Part shown: one piece after another, positions 59,528 to 64,000 of the stretch
Layout: every line of letters begins with the position of its first letter
Numbering within the stretch: the first letter of the stretch is position 1
Source: CAYMZZ01 sp964395095
GTDB lineage: Bacteria; Bacteroidota; Bacteroidia; Chitinophagales; Chitinophagaceae
Assembly: GCA_964395095.1 (NCBI GenBank)
Contig: CAYMZZ010000002.1
Coordinates: forward strand, 124,001-188,000
Reading direction: 5' to 3'
Length of the DNA: 64,000 bases
Made by a program: the position numbers and the translations under genes
The notes under the pieces: model-generated
What the model saw: the letters and a program-made list of their open reading frames with translations, nothing else
Database searches by the model: none
Told to the model about the DNA's origin: nothing

Positions 59528-59775
59528 GTTGATTTGTTGATTTGTTTAAGGTTGAAAGTTTAAGGTTTAAGGTTGATATATTTTGCCTTAATGAGTGAAA
59601 AAAATCTGCGCCAATCTGCGGAAAAATCTGCGCAAATCTGCGGGAAAGGCTCCTTTGTCGTCAACAGCTTTAGGTAGCAGGAGAGATTTCCCGCAGATTT
59701 GCGCAGATTTTTTCGCAGATTGGCGCGGATAGAAATCAACAAATATCCGAATAATCAAATTATCAAATTTCCCTC
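59522..59775. repeat. Nested palindromic repeat between the two tonB genes
   Basis: GTTGATTTGTTGATTTG units (59528-59547) and GTTTAAGGTTTAAGG units (59548-59575), a CTGCG element (59601-59730), and AATCAACAAATATCCG units (59736-59768). No coding region in this 349-bp gap. Confidence 0.75.
59601..59730. repeat. CTGCG palindromic element, copy 5
   Basis: Left arm 59601-59646 with four CTGCG units, right arm 59688-59730 with the complementary units and a centre of about 40 bp holding ACAGCTTTAGG and CAGGAGAG, as in copy 1. Confidence 0.78.
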
Positions 59776-59819
59776 TATGGATTTTTCCCCGCATTTGCTC
59801 TTATAGCAAAAGTATTGCC

Positions 59820-60644
59820 ATGCAACAAAACCAAATTCTATCCGCTTCGCTGCTCGATATACTCTTCGAGCATCGCAACAAAGAGTATGGTGCTTATGAA
59901 CTTCGCGCCACTTATTCCAAACGGGTTATTTATTCACTATTGCTGGCCGCGACATTGACCGGCACTGCGCTATTGCTGGTTGGCGCATCCCGAGAGTCGG
60001 CCCCTGCGGATATTCCCCTCATGGAAAGGCCGGTTGTATATGTATCGACCAATATTGAGCCACCCCCGCCGCCGCCTCCACCGCCACCCGCCCGGCAGCC
60101 CGAGCCGCCACAAGTGCGTACAGAAGCTTATGTAAATATTCAGATTGTTCCCGACGAAATGGCTACTGATCCGCCACCCACCCAGGATGACCTTCGTATA
60201 GCACAAGTGGGCCTGCAGGATCTGGATGGTGTTGATTTCGACAATACGCCCCAGGCGCCGGCCGTGGAAGGAAGAGGTATAGTGGAAGCGCAGCGCGTAG
60301 CGGATGAACCCGTGATACATCAGGTGGTATCGGCCGAAGCGCAGTTTCCCGGCGGCATTCAGGAATGGCTTAAATTTTTGCAGCGCAATTGCGATGGACA
60401 GGTAGCCAGCGACCAGGGCGCGCCCGTGGGTCGCCATACCGTCATCATCCGCTTTGTGGTGGATGAGGAAGGCAATGTGAGCGACCTGGTGCCTACCACC
60501 AAAATAGGCTTTGGCATGGAAGAAGAAGCCCTGCGCGTATTGCGCAAAGCCGCCAAAAAGAAATGGATCCCCGCCGTGCAAAATGGAAGACCAGTGAAGG
60601 CGTACAGGAGCCAGCCGATTACGTTTGAAGTACTGGAACGTTGA
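59820..60644 (+). CDS. TonB energy-transducing protein (second copy)
   Basis: 274-residue paralogue of the gene upstream with the same plan: N-terminus LLDILFEHRNKEYGAYELR, membrane helix about 37-57, a proline run (EPPPPPPPPPPARQPEPP) and a C-terminal TonB domain (GRHTVIIRFVVDEEGNVSDL, KKWIPAVQNGRPVKAYR). It is separated from the first tonB by a terminator and a repeat block, so it has its own expression. Probably a recent duplicate with a different receptor set or conditions; that is inference. Confidence 0.9.
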   Translation: MQQNQILSASLLDILFEHRNKEYGAYELRATYSKRVIYSLLLAATLTGTALLLVGASRESAPADIPLMERPVVYVSTNIEPPPPPPPPPPARQPEPPQVRTEAYVNIQIVPDEMATDPPPTQDDLRIAQVGLQDLDGVDFDNTPQAPAVEGRGIVEAQRVADEPVIHQVVSAEAQFPGGIQEWLKFLQRNCDGQVASDQGAPVGRHTVIIRFVVDEEGNVSDLVPTTKIGFGMEEEALRVLRKAAKKKWIPAVQNGRPVKAYRSQPITFEVLER

Positions 60645-60649
60645 AAGAA

Positions 60650-61135
60650 CGTAATACGTTTTACGTAGTACGTATTACGTTGGGTTTAGAGTTTAAGGTT
60701 TAAAGTTTAATGGATTTGGAATTGTTGATATATGGAACCGCATAGTACACTTTATAAACCCAATGTCACGTCCTTAAGAAAGTTGACAGTTTTTACTATT
60801 ATCTATTCATCTGCGTATATCTGCGGAAGAATCTGCGGCCATCTGCGTGAAATGTCGCCTGAAATCTCATCCGCTTGGGTGTGCAGAAGTCTTTCCCGCA
60901 GATTTTCGCAGATCTTCGGCGCAGATTTCCGCAGATTTTTTGATTCAGATATCGCCAACGCTTCAATCAATGTTGGGTTTAGGGTTTAAAGTTTAAGGTT
61001 TAAGGGGTTGGGTACTGTACGATGCGGATTCTTTCATCAACTTTCACCAATACATTATTAACTACCCTCTCAACTATAAACCCTCAACCTTAAACTTTAA
61101 ACCCTAAACCTTAAACCTTCAACTTTAAACTCCTT
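60650..61135. repeat. Nested palindromic repeat before mnmE
   Basis: ACGTAATACGTTTTACGTAG units (60650-60679), GTTTAAGGTTTAAAG units (60683-60710), a CTGCG element (60806-60941), GTTTAGGGTTTAAAG units (60971-60999) and a long CCTCAACCTTAAACTTTAAACC run (61081-61130). The 519-bp gap holds no recognised gene. Confidence 0.75.
60806..60941. repeat. CTGCG palindromic element, copy 6
   Basis: Left arm 60806-60850 with four CTGCG units, right arm 60892-60939 with CGCAGAT units; the centre is more diverged than in copies 1 and 5. Confidence 0.72.
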
Positions 61136-61147
61136 CCCCACATTCCT

Positions 61148-61155
61148 TACTTTTG
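61148..61155 (+). promoter_or_regulatory. -7 element TACTTTTG for mnmE
   Basis: Exact TAnnTTTG, 8 bp before the mnmE ATG, so the mRNA leader should be very short. Confidence 0.55.
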
Positions 61156-61163
61156 CGCTCATC

Positions 61164-62543
61164 ATGGCAAACCGTGCTTCCTGGGACGATACAATTGTGG
61201 CTCTGGCAACGGCTCCGGGCATTGGGGCTATTGCTGTTATCCGCCTGAGCGGCCCCCGGGCTATAGCCCTGGTGGATGCGCTTTTTCCTTCCAAAGATCT
61301 AAAGGCGGCGGCTTCGCATACCCTGCATGTTGGCCTATTGCAACAGGCAGATCGGGTATTGGATGAAGTGGTGGTGGGGCTCTACAAAGCTCCCCGCAGC
61401 TACACGGGCGAAGATGTGGTGGAGATCAGTTGCCATGGTTCGCCCTATATACAGGAACAGATCATTGGCGCCTGTGTGCAGGCAGGGGCCAGGCTCGCCA
61501 AACCCGGCGAGTTTACCCAACGCGCCTTTCTGCATGGAAAAATGGACCTGGCCCAGGCCGAAGCGGTGGCCGACCTCATCGCCAGCCATACCCAGTCGGC
61601 CCAGCGTGCCGCCCTGCATACCCTCCGTGGAGGGTTCAGCCAGCAACTGCGCGAGCTGCGCGAGCGGCTGATCCGCTTTTCCGCCCTCATAGAGCTGGAG
61701 CTCGACTTCTCACAGGAAGATGTGGAATTTGCCGACCGCAAAGCATTCTATGAACTCATTGGCGAACTCACCCATACCACCGATGAGCTCGTGAATAGTT
61801 TCCGCCTCGGCAATGTGATCCGCCAGGGGGTGAGTGTGGCCATTGTGGGCAAGCCCAATGCCGGCAAGAGCACCCTGCTCAATGCCCTGCTGCAGGAAGA
61901 CCGCGCCATCGTGAGCGATATACCCGGCACCACCCGCGATACCATTGAGGAAGTATTGAATATCGACGGTATCCTGTTTCGCCTGATCGATACGGCCGGT
62001 ATCCGCCAGCATAGCGGCGACAGCATCGAAAGCGAGGGCATGGGACGCAGTATGGATAAAATGCGCCGTGCCGACCTGGTGCTCTATTTGTTTGATGTTG
62101 CCGACGATATCAGTGAGCTACAGGCCTGGCGCCAAAGGCTCGAAGACCAGGGCCGTCCCTACCTGCTGGTGGGCAATAAGATCGACCAGCCCGGTGAAGG
62201 GCAGGCCCGCGACAAGTATGCCGGCATCGACCAATTGGTGCTCATCTCCGCCAAAGCCGGCCGCCACCTGGAGCTGTTGCGCGAGCGCATGCTCGATACC
62301 GTGCTGGCCGGGCAGGTGCAGGTAGAGAGCAGCATCGTTACCAATGCCCGCCACTACCATGCGCTGAAAGAAGTGCAGAAATCACTCTACGATATACGTG
62401 CCGGCCTCGACAACCGCCTCTCCGGCGACCTCCTCGCCCTCGATATCCGCCGCTGCCTCCACTACCTCGGCGAAATCACCGGCGAAGTGAATAATGAGGA
62501 GATGCTGGATTATATATTTTCGAAGTTTTGTATTGGGAAGTAG
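61164..62543 (+). CDS. mnmE: tRNA modification GTPase MnmE (TrmE)
   Basis: With MnmG, modifies the wobble uridine of several tRNAs. 459 residues: N-terminal tetrahydrofolate-binding domain (DTIVALATAPGIGAIAVIRL), helical domain, an inserted G domain (VGKPNAGKSTLLNALL, DIPGTTRDTIEE, DTAGIR, NKID) and the C-terminal cysteine motif FCIGK. Full length, with normal family residues throughout. The last codons read TTT TGT ATT GGG AAG TAG and the DNA beyond the stop turns AT-rich. Confidence 0.96.
   Translation: MANRASWDDTIVALATAPGIGAIAVIRLSGPRAIALVDALFPSKDLKAAASHTLHVGLLQQADRVLDEVVVGLYKAPRSYTGEDVVEISCHGSPYIQEQIIGACVQAGARLAKPGEFTQRAFLHGKMDLAQAEAVADLIASHTQSAQRAALHTLRGGFSQQLRELRERLIRFSALIELELDFSQEDVEFADRKAFYELIGELTHTTDELVNSFRLGNVIRQGVSVAIVGKPNAGKSTLLNALLQEDRAIVSDIPGTTRDTIEEVLNIDGILFRLIDTAGIRQHSGDSIESEGMGRSMDKMRRADLVLYLFDVADDISELQAWRQRLEDQGRPYLLVGNKIDQPGEGQARDKYAGIDQLVLISAKAGRHLELLRERMLDTVLAGQVQVESSIVTNARHYHALKEVQKSLYDIRAGLDNRLSGDLLALDIRRCLHYLGEITGEVNNEEMLDYIFSKFCIGK
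62526..62543. other. Possible attachment site at the 3' end of mnmE
   Basis: The 3' end of mnmE/trmE (codons for FCIGK and the stop) is the known integration site of Salmonella genomic island 1 and related islands; the sequence TGTATTGGGAAGTA here is close to that site as I remember it. AT-rich foreign-looking DNA begins right after. The match could simply reflect codons for the conserved FCIGK. Confidence 0.4.
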
Positions 62544-62808
62544 GTAAAGTATTGATAATTAATTAAATACGGAATAGGTAATTATCAATTTTCACTATAT
62601 AGCTGACAAGGAAAATGTTAGAACTTGCTTTCCAGAATAGAAAGGAACAGCTGTTCTTTTGTTTGCTGTGAAATTGTTTTTGTTTGGCTTTTTATGATTT
62701 GCTGGCTGTTTTCTTTCACTTGTTTCCCGCTGGGCTATTCTTTCTTCTACAAATTTTGTTGCCCAAATCCAGTTAATCTATGGGAACAAATGAATTCGGA
62801 GATTAAGT
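62544..62808. other. AT-rich region after mnmE without a recognised gene
   Basis: 265 bp, distinctly more AT-rich than the rest of the window. No convincing ORF, hairpin terminator or repeat of the local families was seen. A plus-strand frame of 68 codons runs opposite to the end of the broken HTH gene and is not credible. Confidence 0.4.
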
Positions 62809-63168
62809 TTATTTACGTCGATTTCGACTAATATAGTCGCTAGCTGCGGCATCAATTTCATCTACGGAATATCTCCGGTTATGTAGTAGCCAGGTGTCAA
62901 TCTCATCACGTTTAAAATAAAGTTTTTTGCCTTGTGGTCAAATATTAGGAATTAGCCTCTGGGCTGTTAGTCTGTAAAGGTGAGATTGGCTTTTATTCAT
63001 ATATGTGCAGGCTTCCTCAAAATTCAATACGGTTTTTTGCAATATTTTTAATTCACCTATCTCATTGGCTAGGTTCAAGATGCCTTCTGAAAAATCTATG
63101 AGGTAGTTGACATCTTCTGGCGATTGTGATATATCATGAGCTTTTAAAATTCTTACAAAAGTGTATAA
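62809..63168 (-). pseudogene. Broken excisionase-type helix-turn-helix gene
   Basis: Minus-strand frame read through an internal stop. It encodes VLNFEEACTYMNKS, SHLYRLTAQRLIP, then TGA (62940-62938), then PQGKKLYFKRDEIDTWLL and RRYSVDEIDAAASDYIS with stop TAA at 62811-62809. This is the usual layout of small MerR/HTH_17 excisionase-like DNA-binding proteins in Bacteroidota mobile elements: N-terminal helix, HTH, a wing with GKKLYFKR. The upstream frame is open to a TAG at 63171-63169 but has no ATG before the HTH. The stop replaces a single wing codon. Most likely a decayed mobile-element gene; a sequencing error is possible. Confidence 0.75.
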
Positions 63169-63726
63169 CTATTCTGAGCTATATTTTGTTACAATATTCC
63201 ATAAAAGCCACAAGAGAATCTTTCAACTTTCGTTATACTTTCCCAACTGTTCATCATATGATCTGATAAACTGGGCGCATAAGTCAATTTCTTTGTTCTG
63301 CTGTCAAGTTGGGACGAATCAACACCAGTGGGATAACCTAGGTATGCCTTTGACTTCCGGGCCTAAATCCTACTAAAGACTAATTTTTTCCGGGCACTTA
63401 CCGGAAAAGACGGCGAGAAAATGTTTTTTTCCCATGGCGGCGTTTTAGCAACGGCTTAGCTTAGTTGGGGCTCTCGAAATAAGAAAACCTTTAATATAAG
63501 ATTACAACAGCAGCTTACTAACACTATAAAAATTAGATATTGTAGCTAAATATATTAGTTCATGATTTAGAACTATTTAGTAATATTTTTAATGCCATAT
63601 ATTGAATAAAAATGGAAATATTATTCTATTTTGGGCAATTTATTGTTAAATATTAGAAATTATATACTAAATTTGAAAATGATTTTTTTAACCTAATTAT
63701 AAACGAATATCCCTAATTCTAATTTA
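63169..63726. other. AT-rich region without intact genes
   Basis: About 560 bp, very AT-rich especially from 63480 to 63720. It holds a short hairpin, TTTTCCGG (63386-63393) with CCGGAAAA (63401-63408). Short minus-strand open stretches (for example coding CAQFIRSYDEQLGKYNES near 63220-63290) could be remnants of another gene, but I cannot name it. Confidence 0.45.
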
Positions 63727-64000
63727 ATGCTCTATTTCCCAATTATCCAAGCTTTATGTAGAACGGCTCTATCGCATCCTTCGCAAGCCGTAATTAGACA
63801 AGTTGAACGATTAATCGAGGCGGCTAAGAGAGACGGACACAAGAAAGAGGCAAAATCGCTCGAATTGCTATTGACAAACGCATCCAAAACATATGACTTA
63901 GCGCCTAGCCGTATTGAGAGATCGAAAATCCCTATGCGTGGTGAGGATTTAACGATTAATGCAACAGTTCCTGTTGATAAAGAATCATCTACTCCTTTAG
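63727..64000 (+). CDS. N-terminus of a gene cut by the window edge, possibly an AAA-type ATPase
   Basis: The ATG at 63727 opens a frame that is uninterrupted to the window end: 91 codons. The visible part is helical and charged: LYFPIIQALCRTALSHPSQA, VIRQVERLIEAAKRDGHKKE, KSLELLLTNASKTYDL, then RIERSKIPMRGEDLTINATV. From memory such N-termini resemble AAA ATPases that are paired with S8 peptidases (IetA-type, implicated in plasmid stability and phage defence), but no Walker motif is inside the window, so the assignment is weak. Codon use is AT-rich, unlike the backbone. Confidence 0.6.
   Translation, partial: MLYFPIIQALCRTALSHPSQAVIRQVERLIEAAKRDGHKKEAKSLELLLTNASKTYDLAPSRIERSKIPMRGEDLTINATVPVDKESSTPL

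Noticed and set aside
60732..60989. 85-codon plus-strand frame before mnmE
   Set aside because: It runs through a CTGCG repeat element and has repeat-derived composition (for example RRFSQIFGADFRRFF).
62625..62831. 68-codon Cys/Phe-rich frame after mnmE
   Set aside because: AT-rich chance frame that overlaps the end of the broken HTH gene on the other strand.
63161..63376. 71-codon plus-strand frame in the AT-rich region
   Set aside because: No recognisable motif, and the opposite strand holds possible gene remnants; not supported.
63450..63476. TTAGCTTAGTTGG stretch resembling the D-arm of a tRNA
   Set aside because: No anticodon arm, T-arm (GGTTCGA) or matching acceptor stem follows.

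Overview
ORGANISM. The window looks like a chromosome segment from the phylum Bacteroidota, probably Chitinophagaceae; the family is an inference from gene content. Evidence: a short primary sigma factor of the Bacteroidota type, promoter elements of the TTTG / TAnnTTTG kind with few Shine-Dalgarno sites, bS16 and ExbD proteins with extra C-terminal sequence, a short NuoG, a DUF4836-like lipoprotein and TonB/ExbBD genes. Coding DNA is about half G+C, except for the last 1.4 kb, which is visibly AT-rich. LAYOUT. 1-8.8 kb: partial dinB (Pol IV), a Crp/Fnr regulator, a DinB-fold protein, rimM, rpsP, ffh, rpoD, a START-like protein, an unrecognised protein and an LptF/LptG permease. 8.8-24.7 kb: an exported superoxide dismutase, then CDF transporter, OsmC and Rrf2 regulator, then a nearly complete assimilatory sulfate pathway: 1-Cys peroxiredoxin, APS reductase (cysH), cysD, cysN, cobA, cysJ, cysI, a fusion of siroheme dehydrogenase with a TauE/SafE permease, then metZ and a sugar-type MFS transporter. 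24.9-36.3 kb: a MNT/HEPN pair, two pseudouridine synthases, rlmN, a PcaF-type thiolase, an FtsX/ABC pair, a DUF4836-like lipoprotein, hisS and a low-molecular-weight phosphatase. 36.6-39.6 kb: a small membrane protein, a PstS-like lipoprotein and a TPR protein. 39.9-54.6 kb: nuoA to nuoN, with an NlpE-like lipoprotein and an NTF2-like secreted protein between nuoE and nuoF. 54.8-60.6 kb: a MacB-like permease, exbB, two exbD and two tonB genes. 61.2-62.5 kb: mnmE. 62.5-64 kb: AT-rich DNA with a broken excisionase-type HTH gene and the start of a gene that runs off the edge, perhaps an AAA ATPase; this is probably the edge of an island at the 3' end of mnmE. HOW THE GENES WORK TOGETHER. CysDN make APS, which CysH (four iron-sulfur cysteines) reduces directly to sulfite, so no APS kinase is needed and none is present. 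CysJI reduce sulfite to sulfide using siroheme made by CobA and the fusion protein, and MetZ fixes sulfide into homocysteine. Two matching inverted repeats, one at the -33 region of the peroxiredoxin-cysH promoter and one just before cysD, lie downstream of the rrf2 gene and are probably its operators. The Nuo proteins form complex I; the Exb/Ton proteins couple the proton gradient to outer-membrane import. INTERGENIC DNA. Most gaps between operons are filled with short-period degenerate repeats arranged as nested palindromes (left half reads GTTTAAGG/AAGTTGTAAG, right half the complement), often starting at a stop codon. Five complete and one partial copies of a roughly 130-bp palindromic element built of AAATCTGCG units sit in the middle of some of them. 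I saw no rRNA, tRNA, CRISPR array or intact insertion sequence.
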